From JAWLGJ01 sp041685145 (GTDB lineage: Bacteria; Pseudomonadota; Alphaproteobacteria; Rhodospirillales; Magnetospirillaceae), in the NCBI GenBank assembly GCA_041685145.1, contig JAWLGJ010000020.1:1-54256 (forward strand): DNA of 54,256 nucleotides, given 5' to 3'. The position numbers and the translations under genes are program-made. Below the pieces are notes generated by a model. That model was not told the DNA's origin. It worked only from the letters and a program-made list of their open reading frames with translations, and did no database searches. Shown one piece after another: positions 1-8,591 of this stretch; the stretch's first letter is position 1; every line of letters starts with the position of its first letter.

Positions 1-803
1 GCGGCGGCGGCCGCCGCCTCCGCCTCGACCACCGACGGCTTGCGGCTCTCGCGGCGATAGAGAATCCAGTCCAGCCCGAAAAAGACCGCCAGCAGGATTC
101 CCGCCGTCACCAGCATCGGCACGGCCATGTGCGTGGTCGGCCAAAAGAAGTCGACCCCCTTCAGGAAGCCCAGAAACAGGGGCGGATCGCCCAAGGGCGT
201 CAGCGAGCCGCCGATGTTCGCGACCAGGAAAATGAAGAACACCATCACATGCACGTTGTGCCGGCGCCAAAGATTGGCGCGGATCAACGGGCGCACCAGC
301 AGCATGGCGGCGCCGGTGGTGCCCATCCAGCTTGCGATCACCGTGCCCAGCGCCAGGAAACCGGTGTTGACCAGCGGCGTGCCGCGGATGCCGCCGCGCA
401 CGCGCACCCCGCCCGCGACCGTGAACAGCGACAACAGCAGGATGATGAAGGGGATGTATTCCAGGAACAGGGTGTGCAGCAGCTCGTACAGCGTCAGTTC
501 AACCCCGAAGCGCCCGGCGAAAGGCAGCAGGAAAGCCAGCGCCCAGAACGCCGACACCTTGCCGAAATGATGATGCCAGAAGCGCGGCGCCAGCAGAGGG
601 AACAACGCGATCGACAGCAGGATGCCCGCAAAGGGAACCACCCAGGCCAGGCCCAGCGCGCCGCCGTCGAGATGCGGCGCCCCCGCCGCGGCCGCCAGGG
701 CCGGGGCCGGATTCGCAATACAGGCGACGGCGGCAAGCGGAAGCGCGACGGCGGCGCCGGCACGGCGCAAGAGGGCACGACGGGCGGTCATCCTTCCCTT
801 CAT
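1..803 (-). CDS. Na+/H+ antiporter-like membrane protein, 3' end cut by window edge
   Basis: Only the first 267 codons lie in the window; the frame is open to base 1. The start is the ATG complementary to 801-803 (MKGRMTARR...), with a second in-frame ATG four codons on. The N-terminus has a basic stretch and a hydrophobic, alanine-rich segment resembling a signal peptide, then several long hydrophobic segments separated by short polar loops. The segment LLAPRFWHHHFGKVSAFW after about residue 70 and a GGSLTPLGDPPLFLGFLKGV stretch near residue 210 resemble NhaD/ArsB-type (ion transporter superfamily) sodium:proton antiporters. The likely role is cation/proton exchange in the inner membrane. 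It is divergent from the TRAP transporter genes. The ion specificity is inferred from the family only. Confidence 0.75.
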   Translation of the reverse strand, partial: MKGRMTARRALLRRAGAAVALPLAAVACIANPAPALAAAAGAPHLDGGALGLAWVVPFAGILLSIALFPLLAPRFWHHHFGKVSAFWALAFLLPFAGRFGVELTLYELLHTLFLEYIPFIILLLSLFTVAGGVRVRGGIRGTPLVNTGFLALGTVIASWMGTTGAAMLLVRPLIRANLWRRHNVHVMVFFIFLVANIGGSLTPLGDPPLFLGFLKGVDFFWPTTHMAVPMLVTAGILLAVFFGLDWILYRRESRKPSVVEAEAAAAA

Positions 804-1344
804 CTGCCTTTCTTCTGCGGAACTTGGCTCACCCGGCGGCGAAGCCGGCGCAGTATGCCCGAACCCTTGTGCGGCCGCAAACCGTTATTGGTGCAATGCA
901 TCAATCTTCTCGCACATGCACAATATCGTCGCCGCCGCCTCAGTATCCCGCATTCGGCCCTCGCCGCCCCGCACCACGCTTTGTTTGAATCATGTTGACC
1001 CGCATCCTCAGCGTATTAGGATGCGTTTCGCGCCGCCGCCCCCCACTTTTGGGGAGGCGCCGCCCCGACCATTCCGGAGAGGAGGAGATGCTACACGCCT
1101 CCACCCGGCTCGCCTCCGATCCGCCGTGTTGTGCTGGCGACGGGCGCGCCTGGGGCCAGCGTCGACGAGGAAGCCGCTTTCGCCGTCGCCGCGATTGGCA
1201 TCTGCCCTTCGTTCACTGCACAGGCGCGTTCTCGCGTGCGATACTCTGCCACCGGGCGTCCACGTCGGCGTTCCGGGGCCCCCTCGCCCCCGTTGCCATT
1301 GGTGTTTCCGTGCCCTTGCGGGCAAGCAGTAGGGAGGAGTGATA
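804..1344. other. 541-base divergent intergenic region with no convincing gene
   Basis: This stretch separates the antiporter start from the TAXI binding-protein start. Open frames cross it (for example from ATG 1088, behind a purine-rich stretch at 1076-1087), but their products are Arg/Pro-rich, resemble nothing I know, and the purine-rich stretch sits too close to that ATG. I treat it as regulatory DNA plus a long leader for the downstream transporter. A promoter-like dyad is listed separately at 995-1025, and a loose GC-rich stem (about 1030-1061) follows it. Confidence 0.5.
995..1025 (+). promoter_or_regulatory. Promoter-like TTGACC/TAGGAT with overlapping 8-bp dyad
   Basis: TTGACC at 995-1000 and TAGGAT at 1017-1022 are 16 bases apart, close to a housekeeping sigma promoter. 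A perfect inverted repeat, CGCATCCT at 1001-1008 and AGGATGCG at 1018-1025 with a 9-base spacer, fills the spacer and the -10 element, as a repressor operator would. If used, the transcript would carry a leader of about 310 bases before the TAXI gene. The assignment is by eye. Confidence 0.4.
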
Positions 1345-2346
1345 ATGCTGAAAAGTTGTCTTAGAGTTGCCGCCGGGCTTGCCCTGGCCACCGGCCTGGC
1401 CGCCGCCACCGACGCGACCGCCCAGGACCGCAGCGACTGGCCGGATTCGGTCAAGGTCGGCACCGCCTCGCAGGGCGGCACCTATTTCATTTACGGCGCC
1501 GGCTGGGCCGGGCTGGTCCAGGAGATGCTGGGCGTCAACGCCACCTCCGAGGTGACCGGCGGCCCGGTCGCCAACATGGCGCTTGTCAACAGCAACGAGC
1601 TTCAGTTCGGCATGGTGACGATGGGCCCGGCCTATGACGGCTGGACCGGCGCAAGCGACCTCGCCCCCGGCGTCGAGATGAAGAACGTCCGCGCCATGTT
1701 CCCGATGTATCCGACGCCGTTCCACGCCATCACGCTGGCGGGCTCGGGCATCGAGACGGTGTCGGACCTTGACGGCAAGCGCGTCAATGTCGGTCCGCGC
1801 ACGGGCACGCCCGGCACCTATTGGCCGCGCTTCTTCGAGAGCCTGGGCGTCAACGTCAATGTCCAGTACGGCGGCGCCGCCGACGCGGCCGGCCAGCTTC
1901 AGGACGGCCTCATCGACACCTTCGCCTTCGCCGCCGGCATCCCGATTTCGGCGTTCAGCCAAGTCGAGGCGCAGAACGAGGCGGTGATCTTCGGCTTCAC
2001 CGACGAGGAACTGAACACCCTGCTGGGCGAGTACCCCTCGGTCACGCCGTTCACCATCCCCGCCGGCACCTATCGCAGCCAGGATGCGGACATCCAGACC
2101 GTGTCGATGGCCAATTTCGGCATCGCCCACAAGGACATGCCCGAGAGCCTGGTTTATGAGATCATGAAGGTCGTTCTCGACAACAACGACCGCATGATGC
2201 AGATCCACAAGGCGGCGAAGGATACCGTGGTGGAGAACTGGGACCAGAACGGTTTCCTGTGGTTCCACCCCGGCGCCATCCGCTATTTCGAGGAAAAGGG
2301 CATTGACATTCCGGACGAGTTGATCCCGCCGGAATATCAGGGCTAA
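1345..2346 (+). CDS. TAXI-family TRAP transporter substrate-binding protein
   Basis: This 333-residue protein starts at ATG 1345, behind AGGGAGGAG at 1331-1339; the GTG at 1339 overlaps that site and is unlikely. Residues 1-26 look like a Sec signal peptide ending near TAQD. The mature part has the TAXI layout: VGTASQGGTYFIYGAGWA near the start, then VTGGPVANMALVNSNELQFG, and GPRTGTPGTYWPRFFESLGV in the middle. It is expected to bind its ligand in the periplasm and pass it to the fused membrane subunit encoded next. TAXI proteins often bind glutamate, 2-oxoglutarate or other dicarboxylates; the ligand here cannot be read from sequence. A strong hairpin separates it from the permease gene. Confidence 0.93.
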   Translation: MLKSCLRVAAGLALATGLAAATDATAQDRSDWPDSVKVGTASQGGTYFIYGAGWAGLVQEMLGVNATSEVTGGPVANMALVNSNELQFGMVTMGPAYDGWTGASDLAPGVEMKNVRAMFPMYPTPFHAITLAGSGIETVSDLDGKRVNVGPRTGTPGTYWPRFFESLGVNVNVQYGGAADAAGQLQDGLIDTFAFAAGIPISAFSQVEAQNEAVIFGFTDEELNTLLGEYPSVTPFTIPAGTYRSQDADIQTVSMANFGIAHKDMPESLVYEIMKVVLDNNDRMMQIHKAAKDTVVENWDQNGFLWFHPGAIRYFEEKGIDIPDELIPPEYQG

Positions 2347-2351
2347 GGCAC

Positions 2352-2390
2352 AAGGCGCCTCCCCTTTGCGGGGAGGCGCCTTTCCTTTAT
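2352..2390 (+). terminator. Hairpin terminator between TRAP binding protein and permease
   Basis: Arms AAGGCGCCTCCCC (2352-2364) and GGGGAGGCGCCTT (2370-2382) pair perfectly over 13 bases around the loop TTTGC, followed by TTTCCTTTAT. This is a convincing intrinsic terminator or attenuator. Partial readthrough would give more binding protein than permease. Confidence 0.8.
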
Positions 2391-2451
2391 CTTCCCGATT
2401 CGCCGGCACCGCCGGCGATTGGTGGTTTGGGACACCTTTGGATTTGGGGCA

Positions 2452-4638
2452 ATGGCGGACCGGACGGACGACGGCGAGAACGGGGTAACGGGGGCGGGCG
2501 GCGAAACCATCGCCGACAAGGTTGCCGCGGTAAATCAGGAAGAGGTTGCGGGTGTGCAGCGGCCCTTGCGGCCCTGGGAAAAACCGCTCTTTTATTGGCT
2601 GTGCATCGGCTACACCCTGTTTCACCTGCTGGTGCTCAACGTTTTTCCGTTGGAAACGTGGGCCTTCCGCATCCTGCACGTGGCGGGCGGCCTGGTTCTG
2701 GGCTTCGGTCTGGTCGCGGCGATGCTGCCGCGCACCGACCCCGACCCGCGCTTCGACAAACGCCAGATCGTGCCGATGGTGCTGGGCGGTGCCCTCGCGC
2801 TCTACGCCACCGGCGCCGTCATCTATGCCTTCGTGCTGCGCGACGTCCTGGGCGGCGGCATGGCGCCGCCGTGGGTGTGGAGCAGTTTCAGCCAAAGCGT
2901 GATCGCCGCCTCCGTCATCGGCGTCGTCGGCGCGTGGCTGTTCCGCCAGCGCGCCGCCGGCATCGGCTGGTATGACTGGGTGCTGATGGCGGCGAGCGCC
3001 AGCGTCGGCGCCTATCTGATCTTCCACCTCAACGGCTGGCAGTTCCGCGCCGGCGTCATGCCCCAGCAGGCGGACTTCCTCACCGCCGCCGCCGGCATCC
3101 TGCTGATCCTGGAACTGACGCGCCGCGTCGCCGGGCTGGCGCTGGTGGTGATTGCAGCGATCTTCCTGATCTACGGCTTCGCCGGCCCGTTCCTGCCCGG
3201 CTTCCTGGCGCACAGCGGCTACAAGGCCGACCGGCTGATCACCTACATCTACACCGACAACGGCATTCTGGGACCGACGACGGCGGTGTCGTCGACCTAC
3301 ATCATCCTGTTCATCGCCTTCGCCGCCTTCCTGCAGGCGTCGCGCGTCGGCGATTACTTCGTCAACTTCGCCTTCGCCGCCGCCGGCCGCGCCCGCGGCG
3401 GCCCCGCTAAGGTGGCGGTGTTCGCCAGCGGCCTGATGGGCATGATCAACGGCACTTCGGCCGGCAATGTCGTCGCCACCGGCTCGCTGACCATCCCGCT
3501 GATGAAGCGCGTCGGCTACAACAGCCGCAGCGCCGCGTCGATCGAGGCGGCGGCATCCTCGGGCGGTCAGATCATGCCGCCGATCATGGGGGCCGGCGCC
3601 TTCATCATGGCCGAGGTGACGGGCATCCCCTACACCGACCTGATCGTCGCCGCCCTGATCCCATCGGTGCTGTATTTCGCCTCGATCTTCTTCATGGTCG
3701 ATTTCGAGGCCCGCAAGCTGGGCATGAAGGGGTTGCCGTCGAGCGAACTGCCGGTGCTGCGCGACATGGCCCGCCAGGCCTATCTCTTCCTGCCGGTCGT
3801 CATCCTGGTGGGGGCGCTGTTCATGGGCTATTCGGTCATCCGGGCTGGCACGGTGGCGCTGGTCAGCGCCGCCGTGGTGAGCTGGCTGACCCCGTACCGC
3901 ATGGGGCCGGTGGGCGTGCTGCGGGCGCTGAACCTGTCGTCGCGCATGGCCATTCAGCTCATCGCCGTGTGTGCCTGCGCCGGCATCATCGTCGGCGTCA
4001 TCGGCCTGACCGGCGTCGGCCTGCGCTTTTCGGCCATGCTGCTGGCTGTGGCCGACACCAGCCAGCTTCTGGCCCTGGTGTTCGCGATGGGCATTTCGAT
4101 CCTGCTGGGCATGGGGATGCCGACCACCGCCGCCTACGCCGTCGCCGCCTCGGTGGTGGCGCCGGGCCTGGTGCAGCTGGGCATCGAGCCGCTGATCGCG
4201 CATTTCTTCGTCTTCTATTTCGCGGTGATGTCGGCGATCACGCCGCCGGTGGCCCTGGCCGCCTATGCCGGCGCCGCCATCGCCGGGTCCGACCCCATGC
4301 GCACCTCGGTGACGGCCTTCAAGTTCGGCCTTGCCGCCTTCATCGTGCCCTACATGTTCTTCTACAGCCCCGGCCTGCTGATGGAGGCCGAGACCACCGT
4401 GGTGCTGCGCAACCTGGTCACGGCGACCGTCGGTGTCTTTATGCTGTCGGGCGCCGTGCAGGCATGGTTCTTCGGACGCATGGGCGTGGCGCTGCGCGGC
4501 GTGCTGCTGGTCGCGGCGCTATGCATGATCGCCGGCGGGATGCTCACCGACATGGTCGGCATCGGGCTGGGGCTCGCGGTGTTCGTCTGGCAGCGCAAGA
4601 TGGCCTCCACCCGGCCCGTGCCCAGTACCGCGTCCTGA
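2452..4638 (+). CDS. TRAP transporter fused permease (4TM/12TM)
   Basis: The 728-residue protein is taken from ATG 2452; an in-frame TTG at 2419 would add 11 residues but has no better ribosome site. After about 50 polar residues come hydrophobic segments that fit a small DctQ-like 4-TM part fused to a large DctM-like part. DctM-type motifs are visible: GLMGMINGTSAGNVVATGSL and EAAASSGGQIMPPIMGAGAF in the first half, and ILLGMGMPTTAAYAVAASV in the second. Fused permeases of this kind work with TAXI binding proteins, and such a gene lies directly upstream. It should be a Na+- or H+-driven secondary importer in the inner membrane; the substrate is unknown. Confidence 0.93.
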   Translation: MADRTDDGENGVTGAGGETIADKVAAVNQEEVAGVQRPLRPWEKPLFYWLCIGYTLFHLLVLNVFPLETWAFRILHVAGGLVLGFGLVAAMLPRTDPDPRFDKRQIVPMVLGGALALYATGAVIYAFVLRDVLGGGMAPPWVWSSFSQSVIAASVIGVVGAWLFRQRAAGIGWYDWVLMAASASVGAYLIFHLNGWQFRAGVMPQQADFLTAAAGILLILELTRRVAGLALVVIAAIFLIYGFAGPFLPGFLAHSGYKADRLITYIYTDNGILGPTTAVSSTYIILFIAFAAFLQASRVGDYFVNFAFAAAGRARGGPAKVAVFASGLMGMINGTSAGNVVATGSLTIPLMKRVGYNSRSAASIEAAASSGGQIMPPIMGAGAFIMAEVTGIPYTDLIVAALIPSVLYFASIFFMVDFEARKLGMKGLPSSELPVLRDMARQAYLFLPVVILVGALFMGYSVIRAGTVALVSAAVVSWLTPYRMGPVGVLRALNLSSRMAIQLIAVCACAGIIVGVIGLTGVGLRFSAMLLAVADTSQLLALVFAMGISILLGMGMPTTAAYAVAASVVAPGLVQLGIEPLIAHFFVFYFAVMSAITPPVALAAYAGAAIAGSDPMRTSVTAFKFGLAAFIVPYMFFYSPGLLMEAETTVVLRNLVTATVGVFMLSGAVQAWFFGRMGVALRGVLLVAALCMIAGGMLTDMVGIGLGLAVFVWQRKMASTRPVPSTAS

Positions 4639-4640
4639 AC

Positions 4641-4680
4641 GGACCGGCTCCGCCGCCCCGACGGGGTGGCGGAGCCGTCC
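4641..4680 (+). terminator. Strong hairpin after the TRAP permease
   Basis: A stem of roughly 19 bases, GGACCGGCTCCGCCGCCCCG (4641-4660) against CGGGGTGGCGGAGCCGTCC (4662-4680), starts three bases after the permease stop. There is one G-T pair and one bulge. No T-run follows, so it may stabilise the 3' end rather than terminate alone. Confidence 0.5.
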
Positions 4681-4705
4681 GGAGCATCCCACATCTATCG
4701 GTGAC

Positions 4706-5710
4706 ATGCGACCCGCCGCCATCATAGCCGCCGCCCTTTCCGGAACCATCCTCCTCGCCGCCCAGGCGCCCGCCCCGCCGTGGCACAGCACGCTGGGCCG
4801 GGACCACCCTCTCGCCGGAACCATCTGGGCCGCCGATCAGGCCCAGCCGCTCACGCCCGAGCAGGTGGTCGAGCGCGCCGCCGACGCCGACTTCGTCCTG
4901 CTGGGCGAGGTCCACGACAACCCCGACGCCCATCGCCTCCAGGCCTGGGTGCTGGAGGAGATGGTCGCCCAGGGGCGCCGCCCGGCGGTAGCCTTCGAGA
5001 TGTTCGACCGCGGCCAGGAGAAGGCGATTGGCGTCCAGCTCGAAAAGGCGCCGCGGGACGCCGACGCCCTGGCGGCGGCGCTGGACTGGGAGAACTCCGG
5101 CTGGCCGGACTTCGCCATGTACCGCCCCATCCTCCAGGCCGCCCTGGATGCGGGATTGCCGGTGCTGCCCGCCAATCTGTCGCGCGACCTGGTGCGCGGC
5201 ATCATGATGGGCGAGGAACTCCCCCCGGACCTTCCCGCCGATCTCGCCGAGGTCGTCGCGGCGACGCAGGCCCTGCCCGAGGAGCACACCGCCGCCCTCG
5301 CCGACGAGATCCGCGACAGCCACTGCGGCGAAATGCCGGAAAGCATGATGGCCCCCATGACCCGGGCGCAGAAGGTGCGCGACGTGGCGATGGCGCGGGC
5401 CTTGGCCGAAGGCGCGCGGCAAAGCGGCGGCGGCGCCGTTCTGATCGCCGGCAACGGCCACACCCGCAATGACCGCGGCGCCCCCTTCTATCTGCGCCCG
5501 ATCGTCGGCGAGGACGCCCGGATTCTCAGCCTGGGCATCGTCGAGGTCGAAGAGGGCAAGCTGGAACCCGCCGACTATACCGAACTCTATGCGGGACTGG
5601 ATGGCGCGCTGCCCTTCGACGTCGTGTGGTTCACGCCCGCCCAGGAACGCGCCGATCCGTGCGAATCCCTCAAGCGTCACATGGACGACAAGGGGCGCGG
5701 CGACGGGTGA
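4706..5710 (+). CDS. ChaN-family haem-binding/iron-regulated protein
   Basis: This 334-residue protein starts with an export signal (hydrophobic residues 4-20, then a proline-rich cut region). It shows the ChaN/Tiki-like features GEVHDN at 67-72, AFEMFDR at 96-102, a central DWENSGWPDFAMYRPIL stretch and a late IAGNGHTRNDRGAPFYL segment. ChaN of Campylobacter binds haem at a dimer interface and is linked to iron uptake; related proteins are periplasmic or lipid-anchored. No lipobox cysteine is present, so this one is probably soluble in the periplasm. It stands alone: the gene after it is convergent six bases away. No Fur site was recognised upstream. Confidence 0.85.
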   Translation: MRPAAIIAAALSGTILLAAQAPAPPWHSTLGRDHPLAGTIWAADQAQPLTPEQVVERAADADFVLLGEVHDNPDAHRLQAWVLEEMVAQGRRPAVAFEMFDRGQEKAIGVQLEKAPRDADALAAALDWENSGWPDFAMYRPILQAALDAGLPVLPANLSRDLVRGIMMGEELPPDLPADLAEVVAATQALPEEHTAALADEIRDSHCGEMPESMMAPMTRAQKVRDVAMARALAEGARQSGGGAVLIAGNGHTRNDRGAPFYLRPIVGEDARILSLGIVEVEEGKLEPADYTELYAGLDGALPFDVVWFTPAQERADPCESLKRHMDDKGRGDG

Positions 5711-5716
5711 CGGCGA

Positions 5717-6271
5717 TCAGGCTTCCGGCGGGCGCGGCCGGGACGGCGGCATCCATTGCTTCACCGCCACCGGCCGTCCCGTGTGGGAGCGCATCACCCG
5801 CGCGCGCATGACGTTGGTCACGCCGGGCGCGGCGCGGGCCGGGTCGGCGGCGCGGCCGTAGAATTCCCGCATCTCCGAAAGCGGAATTTCCGCCCGCGGC
5901 CCCCGTTCCAGGGCACCGGCATAGGGCGCGTGCCCGCACAGGTGCCGGCTGAGATGTTCGGCGGAATGGGCGCCGAAGCGCCGCCAGATGGAATCCAGGA
6001 AATGCTCCACCCGTTCCGGCAGCGGCGCGGGCTCGATATAGGGCCGCGCGGCCGCAAAGGCGCGGAAAATATCCGGTTCCACCGGCCCCTGCTCGTCGGC
6101 GACGAAGGTGGCCGGCATCAGCTTGCGACCATAGTTCGCGACCGCATAGTAGGCTTGCGCGAGGTAAAGCAGTCGGTGCAGCTTTTGCGGTTGCAGGTAT
6201 TCGTTGTCGTCCAGCGCCCGGTCCTGGAACCAGGCGACCACGTCGAAGGTGGATTCGACGGCCGTGGGCAT
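5717..6271 (-). CDS. Panacea/SocA-like DUF4065 protein
   Basis: The start is placed at ATG 6271 (MPTAVESTFDVVAWFQD), which has a purine-rich site (AGGGAGA) eight bases upstream; a longer frame upstream adds 13 residues without support. The 184-residue protein has the DUF4065 (Panacea) signature YLQPQKLHRLLYLAQAYY near residue 30 and a GPVEPDIFRAF segment near residue 65. The domain occurs in the Caulobacter proteolytic adaptor and antitoxin SocA and in phage GepA proteins. No toxin-like partner is adjacent: neighbours are chaN, convergent, and ydbH, divergent. It may act as a stand-alone regulator or adaptor. The C-terminal 40 residues are basic and proline-rich. Confidence 0.75.
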   Translation of the reverse strand: MPTAVESTFDVVAWFQDRALDDNEYLQPQKLHRLLYLAQAYYAVANYGRKLMPATFVADEQGPVEPDIFRAFAAARPYIEPAPLPERVEHFLDSIWRRFGAHSAEHLSRHLCGHAPYAGALERGPRAEIPLSEMREFYGRAADPARAAPGVTNVMRARVMRSHTGRPVAVKQWMPPSRPRPPEA

Positions 6272-6328
6272 GGTCGGCGTCTCCCTGGGGCTTCGAAGCC
6301 ATTCCGCCACGGTGCAGTGTGACGGCCA

Positions 6329-8374
6329 ATGGGTAACAAATCCTTAACGGCGCTGCTGCTGTCATTCGCGGCGGTTTGCATGGCGCCCCCGGCCGCCGGC
6401 GAGTCGGCGCCGGTGCCCTTTCGCCTGGAGGCGCGGCCCGAGGGCGTCGTCTTCGCGGCCGACGGGCCGCTGAATCTGCCCTGGCCGAATCCGCCCGCCG
6501 CCCTGAGGGCCCTGCTGCCGCCGTCGGCGGGTGCCCTGGGCCTACGCCTGAGCGCCCTTGGCGACGGCCCCTGGTCGGTGACCGCAAGGCGCAACGGCGA
6601 TGGCTGGCGTGTGGCCACACAACTGCGCCTCGCTGTGGGGACGGGGGCGGCGCTGACGGCGGAGGTGGAGGGAGCGGCCGAGATTGGCCCCCAGGGGGTG
6701 CGCCGTCTCGACCTCGGGCGCCTGGACGTCGATGCGCGCGGCCTGCGCCCGCCCTTCGCCGCTGCCGCCGATGTCGCCCTGCGCCTCGCCGGCCACGAGG
6801 CCCTGACCCTGCACATGCTGGCGCACGACCTCGCCATCCCGGGACTGGCAGCGGCCGAGGCGGCCTTTTCCGGCGGCGGGCGTCTGCGAGTCGACGGCCG
6901 CCACGTCGCCTGGTTCCCCGACGAATCGGCGCGGCTGTGGCTGGAGGGGCTGCGTCTTCCCGGCATTCTGGAGGCGCGTTCCCCCATCGCCGTCCCGCTG
7001 GCCGGTGGTGGCGACGGCGGCGCGGCGTTGGAGGCGGCGTTGGCGCCCGACAACGCGCTCTCGCTGCGATCGCGCCTGCGCCTGGGGCCGCTGGAGGCAG
7101 TTGCCCTCCTGCCGGCGGCGGACGGCGCCGCCCTGCGCGCCGCCATCCCCGTCGCCACGCTCGACGTCGACTGGCGCCTTCCCGGCGGCGGCGGCGGGGC
7201 CGCGTTTGCCTTCGAGGGCGCGGACCTCGCCGTGCCGGACGCCGGCCTGGAGGCGAGCGGCGTGCGGCTGCGCGTCAACGGAGGGGAGGTGAGTCTGGCG
7301 GCGGCGGCCCTCCGTCGCACCGCCGACGGCCGTGAGAGCCTGCCGCTGAGCGTTACCGCGCTTCTGCGGCCGGGGGCGGCGGGCACGACGGTTGAGGGAA
7401 CCGTCACCGGTGCCGACGGCGCCATCGACGGAGATTTCCGGGGCACGGCCGGCGCCGGCACGGGCGACATCGCCTTCGGCGTCGCCCCCGTGCGCTTCGC
7501 GACGGAAGGGCTGCAACCCTGGCACCTGCTGCCCGAACTGGCGGGCTGGGTCGAGGAACTGAACGGCACGGTGGCGGTGGAGGGCTCGGTGGCGTGGGGC
7601 GACGGTGCCTGGCGCCCGCGCATCGTTCTCGACCTGCAAGCGGTATCGGTCAGCCGGGACGACATCACCGCCGCCGACCTAGCCGGAACCGTGGTGCTGG
7701 ACGGGCTGACGCCCCCCACCACCCCCCCGGGCCAGCGCCTGTCCGTGGGCGCCGTGCAGGCGCCGCTGCCCCTGGACGACGGCGACGTCGAATTTCAACT
7801 GCTCCCCGAGGGCCTGCGCGTCGAGCGGGCGGAATTCCGCCTCGCCGGCGGCAGCGTCGCCACCGAGGCGGTGTTCCTGCGCCCCGATCCTTACCCTTTC
7901 GACGTACCCCTGGAGATCAGGGGCGTTGACATGGGCGACCTCGCGGCGCTGCTCGACATCGAAGGGCTTACCGTCACCGGCACCGTGGAGGGACGCCTTC
8001 CGGTTGTGCTGGAGCGGAACGCCCTGACCGTCAATGACGGGCATCTCGGCGCCACCGGGCCGGGCGTCATTCGCTATCAGCCCGCACGGCCACCGGCGGC
8101 CCTGGCGGGATCGGGCTATTCCGAGGTGCTGCTGCGGGCGTTGAGCGACTTCCGCTATGAGGATTTGACGATTGATCTTGACGGCCGCTCGGGGGGCGGC
8201 CTCGTGGCCACCATACATATCCGCGGTAGCAACCCCGACCTCTACGAGGGCTATCCGCTTGAGTTCAACCTCAACATCAGCGGCGAATTGGAGGGATTAC
8301 TGGCGCGCCGCTTCGCAGTGCCCCGGATTCCGGGTACGATCCGGGAACAAGAGTCGAAGCCCGGCGCGCAATGA
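6329..8374 (+). CDS. ydbH: YdbH-family intermembrane phospholipid transport protein
   Basis: The 681-residue protein begins with an N-terminal hydrophobic anchor or signal (residues 6-25) and is otherwise a beta-rich repetitive chain ending in segments typical of YdbH C-termini (ITAADLAGTVVLDGL; MGDLAALLDIEGLTVTGTVE; GPGVIRYQP; SDFRYEDLTIDLDG). YdbH is one of three AsmA-like bridge proteins (with TamB and YhdP) that move phospholipid between inner and outer membrane in E. coli. The next two genes match its partners YnbE and YdbL, which makes the assignment firm. It is shorter than the roughly 880-residue E. coli protein. The upstream ribosome site is weak. Confidence 0.88.
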   Translation: MGNKSLTALLLSFAAVCMAPPAAGESAPVPFRLEARPEGVVFAADGPLNLPWPNPPAALRALLPPSAGALGLRLSALGDGPWSVTARRNGDGWRVATQLRLAVGTGAALTAEVEGAAEIGPQGVRRLDLGRLDVDARGLRPPFAAAADVALRLAGHEALTLHMLAHDLAIPGLAAAEAAFSGGGRLRVDGRHVAWFPDESARLWLEGLRLPGILEARSPIAVPLAGGGDGGAALEAALAPDNALSLRSRLRLGPLEAVALLPAADGAALRAAIPVATLDVDWRLPGGGGGAAFAFEGADLAVPDAGLEASGVRLRVNGGEVSLAAAALRRTADGRESLPLSVTALLRPGAAGTTVEGTVTGADGAIDGDFRGTAGAGTGDIAFGVAPVRFATEGLQPWHLLPELAGWVEELNGTVAVEGSVAWGDGAWRPRIVLDLQAVSVSRDDITAADLAGTVVLDGLTPPTTPPGQRLSVGAVQAPLPLDDGDVEFQLLPEGLRVERAEFRLAGGSVATEAVFLRPDPYPFDVPLEIRGVDMGDLAALLDIEGLTVTGTVEGRLPVVLERNALTVNDGHLGATGPGVIRYQPARPPAALAGSGYSEVLLRALSDFRYEDLTIDLDGRSGGGLVATIHIRGSNPDLYEGYPLEFNLNISGELEGLLARRFAVPRIPGTIREQESKPGAQ

Positions 8375-8387
8375 GGGGAGTCAGGGC

Positions 8388-8576
8388 GTGGCACGCAAGA
8401 AGACGGCTGTTCTGAGCCTGCTGGTCGGCATCGCGGCCTGTCAGCCGACGGTGCGCCTGCAGCCACCGGACGAGCCGATCGTCATCAACATGAACATCAA
8501 GATCGAACAGGAAATCCGCGTGAAGGTGGAGCGCGAGGTGGAAGACCTGCTACAACAGAACCCGGACCTGTTCTGA
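8388..8576 (+). CDS. ynbE: YnbE-family lipoprotein
   Basis: A 62-residue protein from GTG 8388, preceded by AGGGGAG with a 7-base gap. The N-terminus carries a lipoprotein signal ending in GIAAC, with the lipidated cysteine near residue 19. The mature part contains VINMNIKIEQEIRVKVEREV followed by LLQQNPDLF, the short amphipathic strand typical of YnbE. In E. coli, YnbE multimers are proposed to extend the YdbH bridge to the outer membrane. The gene sits 13 bases after ydbH and 15 bases before ydbL, so the three form an operon. Confidence 0.9.
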   Translation: MARKKTAVLSLLVGIAACQPTVRLQPPDEPIVINMNIKIEQEIRVKVEREVEDLLQQNPDLF

Positions 8577-8591
8577 CGGGGACGCCATGTC

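Noticed and set aside
1088..1342. Open frame with purine-rich sequence before the TAXI gene
   Set aside because: Purine stretch too close to the ATG, and the product is Arg-rich with no family features.
1213..4203. 996-codon open frame antisense to the TAXI/TRAP genes
   Set aside because: It has no domain, is rich in Gln/Arg/His/Asp as expected for the reverse of GC-rich coding DNA, and lies across two well-supported genes.
5717..6271. Toxin-antitoxin pair with ydbH or chaN
   Set aside because: Neither neighbour resembles a toxin, and both orientations and families are explained otherwise.
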